Assembly: GCF_001180185.1 (NCBI RefSeq)
Contig: NZ_CVSS01000021.1
Coordinates: forward strand, 17,406 to 81,405
Source of the DNA: Candidatus Pelagibacter communis
Lineage (GTDB): Bacteria > Pseudomonadota > Alphaproteobacteria > Pelagibacterales > Pelagibacteraceae
Direction: 5' to 3'
Length of the DNA: 64,000 nucleotides
Below the pieces are notes generated by a model, which was given only the letters and a program-made list of their open reading frames with translations, searched no databases and was not told the DNA's origin. How positions within the stretch are numbered: position 1 is the first letter of the stretch; each line of letters starts with the position of its first letter. Of this stretch, positions 25,755 through 34,457 are shown piece after piece. Made by a program: the position numbers and the translations under genes.

Positions 25755-26173
25755 CTTTCTTTTTTAAATTTCTCAATTTTTTTACAAAAAGAAATTTTAG
25801 ATATTCCTTCTTCATCATTAAGAACAGTTTTCATGAAAATCTCTTGTTTATCTTTTTCAAAAAGAATTTGAGTATAAAATTGTGGATATCCGTGTTTATG
25901 AGTGAGTATTTTACCATTTTCTTCATAAATATTTCGAACATAAGAGTTTGATTTTTTAGTACTTAAATCAGTTAGTCGATATTTTTGATATGTTTTTTCC
26001 TTATAAACATAATTTCTAGTCATAATCAATTCATTTAGATTTAGGATATACTCATTCTTTAAAAACTCATCCTGACTATCATCACAATCACTCATCACAA
26101 TTATTTCTGACTGAGAATTTTGTATAAGAAGAATAAGTAAAAAAAGACTAATAAGAAATCTAATTTTTTTCAT
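25751..26173 (-). CDS. small exported protein, function unknown
   Basis: I start at the internal ATG (26171-26173), which gives 140 residues beginning MKKIRFLISLFLLILLIQNS. That is a clean signal peptide ending near QSE; an upstream in-frame ATG adds 8 residues and hides it. The mature part has Cys residues in MSDCDDSQ and near the end (ISFCKKIEKF) that could form a disulfide in the periplasm. The rest is charged, with many Tyr. I do not recognise a family. It overlaps the start-side neighbour (57-residue membrane protein) by 14 bases and forms a three-gene minus-strand set with DUF1289. Confidence 0.7.
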   Translation of the reverse strand: MKKIRFLISLFLLILLIQNSQSEIIVMSDCDDSQDEFLKNEYILNLNELIMTRNYVYKEKTYQKYRLTDLSTKKSNSYVRNIYEENGKILTHKHGYPQFYTQILFEKDKQEIFMKTVLNDEEGISKISFCKKIEKFKKES

Positions 26174-26333
26174 GTTTTTCAGCAAAAAATATTCCAATTA
26201 AAAGCAATGCTGTCCAACCTAAACCCAAAAGGCCTTTTAAAACACTCGTATCAGCACTCCAAATTTTTAGTACAAGCGCACCAAAGATAAGTCCAAGAAT
26301 GTAGATTATTATAACAATTGAAGTTTTACTCAT
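26160..26333 (-). CDS. 57-residue two-helix membrane protein
   Basis: On the minus strand, ATG at 26331-26333 to TAG at 26160-26162 encodes a peptide with two hydrophobic helices. Helix 1 is SIVIIIYILGLIFGALVLKI (about 5-24). A short polar loop (WSADTSVLKG) follows, then helix 2 GLGWTALLLIGIFFA (about 37-51), and a charged end, EKHEKN. It overlaps the DUF1289 gene by 8 bases and the next gene's start by 14 bases, so translation of the three is coupled. No family is recognised. The strict nesting between two real genes makes it likely genuine. Confidence 0.65.
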   Translation of the reverse strand: MSKTSIVIIIYILGLIFGALVLKIWSADTSVLKGLLGLGWTALLLIGIFFAEKHEKN

Positions 26334-26577
26334 TTTTTAAATTTTTTTTAAATAAAGAAATACCATTTTCAATTTTAAATGTATAGGATTCTTCAAAACT
26401 TTCTAATTGCCAACCTGTTAATCTATTTTTAATAGTTTTAAGGTTTTCTTTTTTCCATTCATCTGATGTTTCCTGCAATTTCCAAATTTTTTTTTCTTCT
26501 TCATTTCTTCCACAACCATAGCAATATCCTGTGCTTGGATCTGTTTTACATATACTAATGCAAGGTGAAATAATCAT
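26326..26577 (-). CDS. DUF1289 family protein with cysteine cluster
   Basis: An 83-residue protein with the DUF1289 pattern at its N-terminus: SPCISICKTDPSTGYCYGCGR, whose four cysteines (about positions 6, 10, 18, 21) probably bind a metal. A helical part with the Trp-rich segment WKLQETSDEWKKENL follows. Function of the family is not established; it is common in Proteobacteria as a small, often Fe-S or zinc-like, protein. It heads a minus-strand set of three tiny overlapping genes and is divergent from the tRNA-Leu promoter region. Confidence 0.85.
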   Translation of the reverse strand: MIISPCISICKTDPSTGYCYGCGRNEEEKKIWKLQETSDEWKKENLKTIKNRLTGWQLESFEESYTFKIENGISLFKKNLKNE

Positions 26578-26622
26578 TACTATATTATAATAGAAAATAT
26601 ATATATTTTACAATAATTGTCG

Positions 26623-26651
26623 TTGGACAAATAGTTTCAATAATATATAAA
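26623..26651 (+). promoter_or_regulatory. sigma70-type promoter for tRNA-Leu
   Basis: TTGGAC (26623-26628) and TATAAA (26646-26651) are separated by exactly 17 bases, both close to consensus. Predicted transcription start is near 26658, about 8 bases before the mature tRNA 5' end at 26666. It is the best-formed promoter I found in the window. Because tig starts only 10 bases after the tRNA, it may also supply tig transcripts. Confidence 0.65.
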
Positions 26652-26665
26652 ACCTCTACATTTGT

Positions 26666-26750
26666 GGGGCGATGGCGGAATTGGTAGACGCGTTGGTCTT
26701 AGGAACCAATATGGCAACATGTGAAGGTTCGAGTCCTTTTCGCCCTACCA
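26666..26750 (+). tRNA. tRNA-Leu (anticodon TAG)
   Basis: An 85-base class II tRNA with encoded CCA. The acceptor stem pairs GGGGCGA with TCGCCCT (the first pair is G-T). The anticodon stem TTGGT/ACCAA closes loop CTTAGGA with anticodon TAG. A variable arm of the leucine type follows, then the T arm GGTTCGAGTCC. It lies 10 bases before the tig ATG. Confidence 0.95.
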
Positions 26751-26760
26751 TTTAAATATT

Positions 26761-28194
26761 ATGAAAGTTACTATAGAAAATAAAAATGGTCTTAACAAAG
26801 ATGTAAAAGTCTTAGTAGATAAAAAAACCATGTCCAATTATATGGATGAAAAATATGAAGAAATTAAAGGTACAGTTAATTTAAAAGGTTTTAGACCTGG
26901 AAAAGTTCCAAGGGAAATTTTAAAAAGACAATTTGGCAAAGCTGTTTTTAGTGAGGTTTTGGATAAAGTATTAAAGGAAACATCATCTAAAGCACTAGAA
27001 GAGAACAAAATAAAACCTGCAGGTCAACCAAAACTAAATTTGAAAACATATGGTGAAGATAAAGAGTTAGAGTACGTTCTTTCGATAACAGAGCTACCTA
27101 AAATTGATATTAAAGGAATAAGTAATATTAAATTTGATCAATACACAGTTAAGATTGATCCCTCAGAAACTGATAAAAGAATAAATGAAATCGCAAAAAA
27201 CCAACCAAATTTCAAAGAAGCTACACTAGAGTCAAAAGCTAATCTGGGAGATTTAGTAGTATTAGATTATAATGCAACAGTGGATGGTCAAACATTTAAT
27301 GGAAGTGAAGGTAAAAATACACAATTAACACTTGGAAAAGATTTATTTCTAAAAGGTTTTGATAAACAATTGATTGGTTTAAAAAAAGACCAAACTAAAG
27401 TTGTTGACGCAGTTTTACCAGAAAATTTTCCAGAAAAAAAACTAGCAAATAAAAAAGCAAAATTTAATTGTAAGATTATATCTATAAAAAAACCTGAAGA
27501 AACTAAAATCAATGATGAGTTTGCAAAAAATTTAGGTGCAAAAGATTTACAAGATTTAAAAAAACTAATATCAAACCAAATTAATAATGAATATAAAAAT
27601 TCACTAGATAGACTATCAAAAAATCAAATTTTAAAAGAATTAGAAAAATTTAAAGTTGATGAAATACCTGATAATTTAGTTGATGAAGAAGTAAAAATAT
27701 TATCACAAGGAATGAACGATGAGGACGTCAAAAAAAATAGAAAAAATTTTGAAGGAATTGCAAAAAAAAGAATTAAAACTGGTTTAATTCTTAATGAATT
27801 TGGAGATCAAAATCAAATTAAAGTGAGTGAGCAAGAGCTTCAGGCAGAAATAAAGAAACAATTAAGCATGATGCCCGGACAAGAAAAAATGGTAATGGAT
27901 TTTTACCAGAAGAATCCTTCTGCAGTAGCAAGCTTAAGAGGTACTGTTTACGAGGAGAAGATAATTAATCTCATTAAAGAAAAAGCAAAACCAAATAAAA
28001 AAGAAATTACTAAAAATGAAGCCGAAAAAATTTTAAAAGAAAGTCAAAAGCAACAACTTGATCAAGAATTAAATGACCAAAGAAAAACTGAAAAAACAGT
28101 TCAGACAAAAAAATCAAATAAGATCAAAACTGAGCTAAAATCAACAAAAACTAAATCTACAATCAAAAAAACAAAAAAAGTTAGCAAAAAGTAA
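26761..28194 (+). CDS. tig: trigger factor (ribosome-associated chaperone / PPIase)
   Basis: A 477-residue three-domain chaperone. The N-terminal ribosome-binding domain carries the signature GFRPGKVP (about 40-47), the FKBP-like PPIase domain spans about 150-245 (GDLVVLDYNATVDGQTFNGS, LIGLKKDQTKVV), and the helical C-terminal domain contains the late PGQEKMVMDFYQKNP. It binds nascent chains at the tunnel exit. An unusual Lys/Thr/Ser-rich tail of about 35 residues (KTKSTIKKTKKVSKK at the end) extends past the fold. It heads the tig-clpP-clpX-lon order typical of alphaproteobacteria and starts 10 bases after tRNA-Leu. Confidence 0.95.
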   Translation: MKVTIENKNGLNKDVKVLVDKKTMSNYMDEKYEEIKGTVNLKGFRPGKVPREILKRQFGKAVFSEVLDKVLKETSSKALEENKIKPAGQPKLNLKTYGEDKELEYVLSITELPKIDIKGISNIKFDQYTVKIDPSETDKRINEIAKNQPNFKEATLESKANLGDLVVLDYNATVDGQTFNGSEGKNTQLTLGKDLFLKGFDKQLIGLKKDQTKVVDAVLPENFPEKKLANKKAKFNCKIISIKKPEETKINDEFAKNLGAKDLQDLKKLISNQINNEYKNSLDRLSKNQILKELEKFKVDEIPDNLVDEEVKILSQGMNDEDVKKNRKNFEGIAKKRIKTGLILNEFGDQNQIKVSEQELQAEIKKQLSMMPGQEKMVMDFYQKNPSAVASLRGTVYEEKIINLIKEKAKPNKKEITKNEAEKILKESQKQQLDQELNDQRKTEKTVQTKKSNKIKTELKSTKTKSTIKKTKKVSKK

Positions 28195-28227
28195 TCTCAA
28201 GTTGTATAAGTTAAACGAATCAAGTTT

Positions 28228-28839
28228 ATGACAAATAAAATTTCAGAATATATGAGTAGTCTAATTCCTATGGTTGTTGAACAATCAAGTAAAGGTGAGA
28301 GGGCTTACGACATATTTTCAAGATTACTTAAAGAGAGAATAATTTTTTTAACTGGACAGATTAATGATAATGTTGCTTCTCTTGTTACAGCTCAGCTATT
28401 GTTTTTGGAAGCTGAGGACCCAAAAAAAGATGTTTATTTATATATAAATAGCCCAGGTGGTTTAGTAACAGCTGGTTTGGGAATCTATGACACTATGCAA
28501 TATATTAAACCTGAAATATCTACACTTTGCATTGGTCAAGCTGCCTCAATGGGATCTTTTTTACTTTCTGCAGGAACAAAAGGAAAAAGATTTTCTTTGC
28601 CGAATTCAAGAATTATGGTTCATCAACCTTCTGCAGGTTTTCAAGGGCAAGCTACAGATATAGAAATTCATGCTAATGAGGTTCTATCCCTTAAAAAAAG
28701 GTTAAACGAAATATATTCAAAACATACAGGCAAAGATGTGGAAGAAATCAAAAGTGCTCTTGAAAGAGATAATTTTATGACAGCAGAGTCTGCAAAGACA
28801 TTTGGATTAATAGACGAAGTAGTAGAAAAAAGATCTTAA
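28228..28839 (+). CDS. clpP: ATP-dependent Clp protease proteolytic subunit
   Basis: A 203-residue serine peptidase S14. The catalytic Ser lies in [16 protein letters not shown] (about 93-108), the His in [18 protein letters not shown], and the Asp about 50 residues later. The N-terminal processing region [22 protein letters not shown] and the GLAIYD-like [11 protein letters not shown] are typical. It forms the double-heptameric chamber fed by ClpX, encoded 92 bases downstream. Length matches the family. It starts 34 bases after tig, in the standard order. Confidence 0.97.
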   Translation: MTNKISEYMSSLIPMVVEQSSKGERAYDIFSRLLKERIIFLTGQINDNVASLVTAQLLFLEAEDPKKDVYLYINSPGGLVTAGLGIYDTMQYIKPEISTLCIGQAASMGSFLLSAGTKGKRFSLPNSRIMVHQPSAGFQGQATDIEIHANEVLSLKKRLNEIYSKHTGKDVEEIKSALERDNFMTAESAKTFGLIDEVVEKRS

Positions 28840-28930
28840 TATACCATATATTGCAAATCTACAATTTGAACCTTGATATCAATTAGTCTCCTATAATAGA
28901 ATATAAATATTGATTCGTTAAAAAAATATT

Positions 28931-30199
28931 ATGAGTACAAATAGTAAAAATATTCTTTATTGCTCTTTTTGTGGAAAAAGCCAGCATGAAGTTAGAAAGT
29001 TAATTGCAGGCCCCACTGTATTTATATGTGATGAATGTGTTGAATTATGTATGGATATTATTAAAGAGGAAAATAAAGATACATTCGTTAAACACCAAGA
29101 TGGACTTCCTTCTCCAAAAGAGATTTGCACTGTCTTAGATGATTATGTTATTGGACAAAGTCATGCTAAAAAAGTTTTATCTGTAGCTGTTCACAATCAT
29201 TATAAAAGATTAAATTACGATAACAAAACTAGTAAAAATGTAGAGTTGGCTAAATCTAATATTCTTCTAGTAGGACCAACTGGATGTGGAAAAACACTGC
29301 TGGCTCAAACATTAGCAAGAATATTAGATGTTCCATTTACAATGGCTGATGCAACAACTTTAACAGAGGCTGGATATGTTGGAGAAGATGTGGAAAATAT
29401 AATTTTGAAATTACTTCAAGCTGCTGATTATAATGTTGAAAAAGCTCAAAGAGGTATAGTTTATATCGATGAAGTAGATAAGATAAGCAGAAAATCTGAA
29501 AACCCCTCAATCACCAGAGATGTTTCTGGAGAAGGTGTTCAGCAAGCTTTATTAAAAATTATGGAAGGAACAATTGCTAGTGTACCTCCACAAGGAGGAA
29601 GAAAACATCCTCAACAAGAATTTCTTCAAGTAGATACAACAAATATTTTGTTTATTTGTGGAGGTGCATTTGCAGGTTTAGATAAAATAATTTCACAAAG
29701 AGATAAAGGCACATCTATTGGTTTTGGTGCTGATGTTAAAAATACACAAGATAAAAAAACAGGTGAATGGATGAAAAATTTAGAGCCTGAAGATCTATTG
29801 AAATATGGTTTAATTCCTGAATTTATAGGTAGATTACCCATGATAGCTACTTTAGAGGATTTGGATGAAAAATCTTTAATTAAGATTTTACAAGAACCAA
29901 AAAACTCATTAACAAAACAATATAAAGAGCTATTTAAACTAGACGGAGCTAAGTTAATTTTTAAAGATAATGCCTTAAAAGAAATTGCACAAAAAGCAAT
30001 CAGCAAAAAAACTGGGGCCAGAGGTTTAAGATCAATTTTGGAAAATATTTTATTGAAAACAATGTACGATTTGCCAAGCCAGGATAACATAGAGGAAGTA
30101 ATAGTCGATGCATCTGCTGCAAAAGGACACTCCCAACCAATCTTGGTACACAGTAAAAATGAAGGTAAATCAAAAAATAACAAAACTTCAGCGGCGTAA
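28931..30199 (+). CDS. clpX: ATP-dependent Clp protease ATP-binding subunit ClpX
   Basis: A 422-residue AAA+ unfoldase. The N-terminal zinc domain has its four cysteines in YCSFCGKS and [10 protein letters not shown] (about 11-39), Walker A is [14 protein letters not shown] (about 113-126), and Walker B is [10 protein letters not shown] (about 177-186). The pore loop GYVGEDV and the sensor-2 [10 protein letters not shown] are present. It recognises tagged proteins and feeds ClpP. The 91-base clpP-clpX spacer contains a perfect TATAAT (28892-28897), but no -35 box at the usual distance, so a separate promoter is only possible. The 185-residue antisense frame over its end is a shadow. Confidence 0.97.
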   Translation: MSTNSKNILYCSFCGKSQHEVRKLIAGPTVFICDECVELCMDIIKEENKDTFVKHQDGLPSPKEICTVLDDYVIGQSHAKKVLSVAVHNHYKRLNYDNKTSKNVELAKSNILLVGPTGCGKTLLAQTLARILDVPFTMADATTLTEAGYVGEDVENIILKLLQAADYNVEKAQRGIVYIDEVDKISRKSENPSITRDVSGEGVQQALLKIMEGTIASVPPQGGRKHPQQEFLQVDTTNILFICGGAFAGLDKIISQRDKGTSIGFGADVKNTQDKKTGEWMKNLEPEDLLKYGLIPEFIGRLPMIATLEDLDEKSLIKILQEPKNSLTKQYKELFKLDGAKLIFKDNALKEIAQKAISKKTGARGLRSILENILLKTMYDLPSQDNIEEVIVDASAAKGHSQPILVHSKNEGKSKNNKTSAA

Positions 30200-30259
30200 T
30201 ATCCTTAATAACTTATAAAAAGGTATTGCAATATTAGATATAATATCCATATTTATATT

Positions 30260-32638
30260 ATGGACGTTAAAATTTCATCACCTCTTTTACCTTTAAGAGA
30301 TATTGTCGTATTCCCGAGTATGGTTATACCGTTATTTGTTGGAAGAGATAAATCTATATCGGCCTTAAATGAAGTAATGAAGAATGATAAAAAAATCATT
30401 TTAGTAACTCAAAAAAATTCTGAAATAGATGACCCAAAAAAAACAGATGTATTTATGTATGGCTGTGAGGGAAATATACTTCAACTTTTAAAATTACCAG
30501 ATGGAACTGTAAAAGTTTTAGTAGAAGGGAATAAGAGAGTTAAAATTTTAGATTTTAGAGATAATGAAAAATTTATTACTTGTGATTACACACCATATAA
30601 AGATGTAGTAAATAAAGATGAAGATCTTTATCCACTAGCAGCAACTGCAATTAGGAGACTGGAAAAATTAACCTCAATTAATAAAAAAGTTTCAAACGAG
30701 ACAATTAATGCAATCAAACAATTGAAAGAGCCTTCGCAGATTGCAGATAATATTGCTTCGCACATAACAGCAACAATTTCTGAAAAACAACAACTTTTTG
30801 AAACAATTGATGTAAAGAAAAGATTAGATGCAATTATAAAAATTATGGAAAATGAGGCAAGTATAATCGGTGTTGAAAAAAGGATCAGAGGACGAGTTAA
30901 AACTCAAATGGAAAAAACCCAAAGAGAATATTATTTAAATGAACAACTTAAAGCTATTCAAAAAGAGCTTGGAGAAATAGAAGATGGGAAAGATGAAAAC
31001 ACAAGTTTGAATAAATCAATCATAAAAGCAAAGATGCCTAAAGAAGTTGAGAAGAAATGTCTTCAAGAGCTTAAAAAGTTAAAGAATATGAGTCCAATGT
31101 CAGCTGAAGCAACAGTTGTAAGAAATTATCTTGATTGGATGACCGAATTACCTTGGCATAAAAAAAGCGAAGTTGATATTGATTTGGTAAAAGCTTTAGA
31201 TGTTTTGGATAAGGATCATTTCGGTTTAGAGAAAGTAAAAGAGAGAATAGTAGAATTTTTAGCTGTTCAAAAAAGAATTGAAAAAATTAAAGGACCAATC
31301 CTTTGTTTAGTTGGACCCCCAGGAGTTGGAAAAACTTCTTTAGGAAAATCTATAGCAAAGGCTACAAATAGACAATTTGTAAGAATGTCAGTTGGTGGAA
31401 TGAGAGATGAAGCTGAAATTAGAGGTCATAGAAGAACTTATATTGGATCTTTGCCCGGTAAAATTATTCAAATGATGAAAAAAGCAGGTACAAAAAATCC
31501 ATTAATATTATTAGATGAGATAGATAAAATTGGAAATGATTATCGTGGTGATCCCTCATCTGCACTTTTAGAGGCATTAGATCCAGAGCAAAACACAACA
31601 TTTAATGACCATTATCTAGAAGTAGATTATGATTTATCTGATGTAATGTTTGTCACGACTGCAAATACATTGAATATTCTTCCTCCATTACTTGATAGAA
31701 TGGAAGTAATTAGATTAGCTGGTTATACAGAGGATGAAAAAATAAGTATAGCAAATAAATTTTTGTTACCTAAGCAAATTAAAGACAATGGTGTCAAAGA
31801 AAATGAAATGAACTTAGATAAAGACATCATTAAAGAGATAATAAGAAATTATACAAAAGAGTCTGGTGTTAGAAATTTAGAGAGAGAGATTTCTAAATTA
31901 GCAAGAAAAGTAGTAAAAAAAGTGGTAGCTGGTGAACAAAAAGAGGTAAAAATTAATAATAAAAATCTCTCAGATTTTTTAGGTGTAGCTAAATATAAAT
32001 TTGGTGAGATTGAGTCAAATGATAGAGTGGGAATAGTTGTTGGTTTAGCTTGGACAGAATATGGAGGAGAAATTTTGAAGATTGAAACTGTTACAATGCC
32101 CGGAAAAGGAAGAATGCAAATAACAGGTAAACTAGGTGATGTGATGCAAGAGTCAGTTAAAGCAGCAAAATCATTTGTTAGATCAAAATGTTTAGAATAC
32201 GGTATAATACCTCCTCATTTTGAAAAAAAAGATTTTCACATTCACGTTCCTGAAGGTGCAACTCCTAAAGATGGTCCTTCTGCCGGAGTTGGAATGGTAA
32301 CTTCAATTGTATCTTCTTTGACTAACATCCCTGTTAGAAAAGACGTTGCCATGACAGGGGAAGTAACAATCACAGGCCAAGTACTTCCAATTGGGGGACT
32401 TAAAGAAAAATTACTAGCTGCTCATCGTGCTGGTATTAAAGAAGTTATAATTCCAAAGGAAAATGAAAAAGATTTAGTAGATATGCCAAAAAAAATTATT
32501 GATGAGATTAAAATTACTCCTGTAGAAAATGCTGATCAAGTTTTAAAGATAGCTTTAATGAAAGAATTAAAAAGAGTAGAATGGGTAGAGGTCGATTTAA
32601 CCAAAAAAGATGATAAATCTCAAGCCAGTATTCAATAA
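30260..32638 (+). CDS. lon: ATP-dependent protease Lon
   Basis: A 792-residue LonA protease. The N-terminal substrate domain begins PLLPLRDIVVFPSMVIPLFVGR, the AAA+ domain has Walker A GPPGVGKTSLGKS (about 352-364) and Walker B LILLDEIDKI, and the C-terminal protease domain has the catalytic Ser in PKDGPSAGVGM (about 672-682) and the catalytic Lys in GGLKEKLLAAHRAG. It degrades misfolded and regulatory proteins in the cytoplasm. It is in conserved order after clpX (60-base gap). A TATAAT at 30239-30244 lies 15 bases before the start codon, which is too close to be sure it is a promoter. hupB, common next in alphaproteobacteria, is not here; tRNA-Val follows. Confidence 0.97.
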   Translation: MDVKISSPLLPLRDIVVFPSMVIPLFVGRDKSISALNEVMKNDKKIILVTQKNSEIDDPKKTDVFMYGCEGNILQLLKLPDGTVKVLVEGNKRVKILDFRDNEKFITCDYTPYKDVVNKDEDLYPLAATAIRRLEKLTSINKKVSNETINAIKQLKEPSQIADNIASHITATISEKQQLFETIDVKKRLDAIIKIMENEASIIGVEKRIRGRVKTQMEKTQREYYLNEQLKAIQKELGEIEDGKDENTSLNKSIIKAKMPKEVEKKCLQELKKLKNMSPMSAEATVVRNYLDWMTELPWHKKSEVDIDLVKALDVLDKDHFGLEKVKERIVEFLAVQKRIEKIKGPILCLVGPPGVGKTSLGKSIAKATNRQFVRMSVGGMRDEAEIRGHRRTYIGSLPGKIIQMMKKAGTKNPLILLDEIDKIGNDYRGDPSSALLEALDPEQNTTFNDHYLEVDYDLSDVMFVTTANTLNILPPLLDRMEVIRLAGYTEDEKISIANKFLLPKQIKDNGVKENEMNLDKDIIKEIIRNYTKESGVRNLEREISKLARKVVKKVVAGEQKEVKINNKNLSDFLGVAKYKFGEIESNDRVGIVVGLAWTEYGGEILKIETVTMPGKGRMQITGKLGDVMQESVKAAKSFVRSKCLEYGIIPPHFEKKDFHIHVPEGATPKDGPSAGVGMVTSIVSSLTNIPVRKDVAMTGEVTITGQVLPIGGLKEKLLAAHRAGIKEVIIPKENEKDLVDMPKKIIDEIKITPVENADQVLKIALMKELKRVEWVEVDLTKKDDKSQASIQ

Positions 32639-32645
32639 TAATTAA

Positions 32646-32674
32646 TTTACTTTATACTTACGTTGATGTATTAG
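32646..32674 (+). promoter_or_regulatory. possible promoter for the tRNA-Val/tRNA-Asp pair
   Basis: TTTACT (32646-32651) and TATTAG (32669-32674) have a 17-base spacer and would start transcription near 32681, about 7 bases before tRNA-Val. Each box matches consensus only in part, so this is a weak call supported mainly by position between the lon stop and the tRNA. Confidence 0.35.
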
Positions 32675-32687
32675 TACCGTTATTTTG

Positions 32688-32763
32688 GGGCGGTTAGCTC
32701 AGTTGGTAGAGCATCTCGTTTACACCGAGGGGGTCAAAGGTTCGAGTCCTTTACTGCCCACCA
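32688..32763 (+). tRNA. tRNA-Val (anticodon TAC)
   Basis: A 76-base tRNA with encoded CCA. Acceptor stem GGGCGGT pairs with ACTGCCC (one G-T pair). The D arm TAGCTCAGTTGGTAGAGC is present. The anticodon loop TTTACAC gives TAC, and the T arm is GGTTCGAGTCC. It lies directly after lon and 14 bases before tRNA-Asp. Confidence 0.95.
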
Positions 32764-32777
32764 AAAACTGAATAAGT

Positions 32778-32854
32778 GGGGGTGTAGCTCAGTTGGTTAG
32801 AGCGATCGCCTGTCACGCGATAGGTCGAGGGTTCGAGTCCCTTCACTCCCGCCA
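32778..32854 (+). tRNA. tRNA-Asp (anticodon GTC)
   Basis: A 77-base tRNA with encoded CCA. Acceptor GGGGGTG pairs with CACTCCC (one G-T pair). The anticodon loop in CCTGTCACG gives GTC, the T arm is GGTTCGAGTCC and the discriminator base is G, as expected for Asp. It is 14 bases after tRNA-Val, probably one transcript. Confidence 0.95.
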
Positions 32855-32865
32855 CTTTCCTTGTA

Positions 32866-32889
32866 AACTGGTGATAATCATTATCAGTT
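32866..32889. promoter_or_regulatory. Fur-box-like palindrome or stem-loop upstream of nuoA
   Basis: The perfect palindrome GATAATCATTATC (32873-32885) equals the right part of the classical Fur consensus; 14 consecutive bases (32872-32885, TGATAATCATTATC) match. The left third of the consensus is not matched. Flanking AACT and AGTT also pair, so as RNA it could fold into a bulged hairpin ending the tRNA-Asp transcript. It lies 12 bases after tRNA-Asp and about 64 bases before the nuoA ATG. Confidence 0.45.
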
Positions 32890-32952
32890 AGGCCTTAAAA
32901 ATGTGACTTTTCTACTCTACAACATGATATAAAAATAGCTATATAGACTCAT

Positions 32953-33321
32953 ATGTTTCCAGAATTTTTAAAAGAATATTTGCCAATTATACTATTTTTA
33001 GTAATCGCTTTAGGATTAAGTGGTGCATTTGTTGTCGTGAATTATATTCTCTCTCCAAAAAATCCAGACCCTGAAAAATTATCAGCCTATGAATGTGGTT
33101 TTGAACCATTTCAAGATTCAAGAATGGAATTTGATGTTAGATTTTATTTAGTGGCAATTTTATTTATAATTTTTGACTTAGAAATAGCATTTCTTTTTCC
33201 TTGGGCAATCTCTTTGGGCAATATTGGTTTATTAGGATTTATATCAATGATGATTTTTCTGTTCATTTTGACCATTGGATTTATTTATGAATGGAAAAAA
33301 GGTGCTTTGGATTGGGAATAA
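32953..33321 (+). CDS. nuoA: NADH-quinone oxidoreductase subunit A
   Basis: A 122-residue membrane subunit with three helices. The first loop contains the conserved [21 protein letters not shown] (its core about 44-62), with the switchable-loop Cys-Gly-Phe motif, and the second helix holds [15 protein letters not shown] with its conserved Asp and Glu. It belongs to the proton-pumping membrane arm of complex I and starts a full fourteen-gene nuoA-N operon with gaps of 0-10 bases or overlaps. Upstream are tRNA-Asp and a Fur-box-like palindrome. Confidence 0.97.
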   Translation: MFPEFLKEYLPIILFLVIALGLSGAFVVVNYILSPKNPDPEKLSAYECGFEPFQDSRMEFDVRFYLVAILFIIFDLEIAFLFPWAISLGNIGLLGFISMMIFLFILTIGFIYEWKKGALDWE

Positions 33322-33330
33322 TTTAATCTT

Positions 33331-33846
33331 ATGAATAACAAATTAAATCAAGTCCCTGAAGAATTTAAAAAATTAGCTGAGGATTTTAGTAAAAATGGTT
33401 TTATTACAACCTCACTTGATAATTTAGTAAATTGGTCGAGATCAGGATCATTACATTGGATGACCTTTGGTTTAGCATGCTGTGCGGTTGAGATGATGCA
33501 AACTGCGATGCCAAGATATGATTTAGAGAGATTCGGAGCAGCTCCACGTGGTTCTCCAAGACAATCAGATGTAATGATTGTAGCTGGCACTTTAACAAAT
33601 AAAATGGCTCCAGCACTTAGAAAAGTTTATGATCAAATGCCAGAGCCAAGATATGTAATTTCAATGGGTAGCTGTGCAAATGGTGGTGGTTACTATCATT
33701 ACTCATATTCTGTTGTGAGAGGTTGTGATAGAATTGTGCCAGTAGATATTTACGTGCCAGGATGTCCACCCTCAGCAGAAGCTTTATTATATGGAATTCT
33801 TCAATTACAAAAAAAAATAAGAAACAAAGGTTCTTTACCAAGATAA
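33331..33846 (+). CDS. nuoB: NADH-quinone oxidoreductase subunit B
   Basis: A 171-residue cytoplasmic-side subunit that holds the N2 [4Fe-4S] cluster, the last electron donor to quinone. The tandem cysteines are in [12 protein letters not shown] (about 48-59), with the others in [20 protein letters not shown] (about 112-131) and [14 protein letters not shown]. The sequence is highly conserved and full length. Start at 33331 is 9 bases after the nuoA stop. Several frames on the other strand in this segment are shadows of this gene. Confidence 0.97.
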   Translation: MNNKLNQVPEEFKKLAEDFSKNGFITTSLDNLVNWSRSGSLHWMTFGLACCAVEMMQTAMPRYDLERFGAAPRGSPRQSDVMIVAGTLTNKMAPALRKVYDQMPEPRYVISMGSCANGGGYYHYSYSVVRGCDRIVPVDIYVPGCPPSAEALLYGILQLQKKIRNKGSLPR

Positions 33847-33848
33847 TT

Positions 33849-34457
33849 ATGAAAACCCTTATAAACTTAGAAAAAAAAATTAATTCTGAACTAACAACTA
33901 AAATAAACAATTCTGAAATTAAACATAATCAATTATATGTTGAAATAGATAAAGAGGATTTAATTGATGTAATTCTATTTTTAAAGACTAACTTAGATAC
34001 TAAATTTAGACAATTAATTGATATTACAGCTGTTGATTACCCTGAAGAAAGTAAAAGATTTAAGCTAGTATATTTATTTTTAAGCCACGAATTTAATCAA
34101 AGAATTATTGTAACTTATTACATTAATGAAAATGAAGTTGTTAATTCACTAACATCCATTTTTCCTGCAGCTAATTGGATGGAAAGAGAAGTTTTCGACA
34201 TGTATGGTATTAATTTTAAAGATCACCCTGATTTAAGAAGAATTTTAACTGATTATGGATTCGAGGGACATCCTTTAAGAAAAGATTTTCCTTTGACTGG
34301 ACATTCAGAGGTAAGATACAGCGAGGACAAAAAAAAAGTTATAAATGAACCTGTAAAGTTAGAGCAAAATTATAGAAATTTTGATTATCAAAGTCCATGG
34401 GAAGGGACAAAATACATTAAAGATCAAACAGATATCAAAGATGACAAAAAAAATTAA
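33849..34457 (+). CDS. nuoC: NADH-quinone oxidoreductase subunit C
   Basis: A 202-residue subunit of the hydrophilic arm (30 kDa family). I start at ATG 33849, 2 bases after nuoB; the longer in-frame extension back to 33762 would lie wholly inside nuoB. The family signature is [26 protein letters not shown] (its core about 110-128), followed by [14 protein letters not shown]. The C-terminal tail overlaps nuoD by 17 bases, suggesting coupled translation. C and D are separate here, not fused as in enterobacteria. Confidence 0.95.
   Translation: MKTLINLEKKINSELTTKINNSEIKHNQLYVEIDKEDLIDVILFLKTNLDTKFRQLIDITAVDYPEESKRFKLVYLFLSHEFNQRIIVTYYINENEVVNSLTSIFPAANWMEREVFDMYGINFKDHPDLRRILTDYGFEGHPLRKDFPLTGHSEVRYSEDKKKVINEPVKLEQNYRNFDYQSPWEGTKYIKDQTDIKDDKKN

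Noticed and set aside
28872..28900. Heat-shock (RpoH-like) promoter before clpX
   Set aside because: CTTGAT and CTATAAT are present but the spacing is about 13 bases, too short for a known alphaproteobacterial RpoH site.
29626..30183. 185-residue open frame antisense to clpX
   Set aside because: It lies wholly over a well-conserved gene, has no plausible ribosome site or domain, and arises from codon bias in AT-rich DNA.
33762..33848. Longer nuoC start inside nuoB
   Set aside because: The extension lies fully inside nuoB coding sequence and is unlike NuoC N-termini; ATG 33849 is the natural start.
33617..33910. 97-residue minus-strand frame over nuoB/nuoC
   Set aside because: Overlaps two certain complex I genes and has only low-complexity hydrophobic and His-rich translation.
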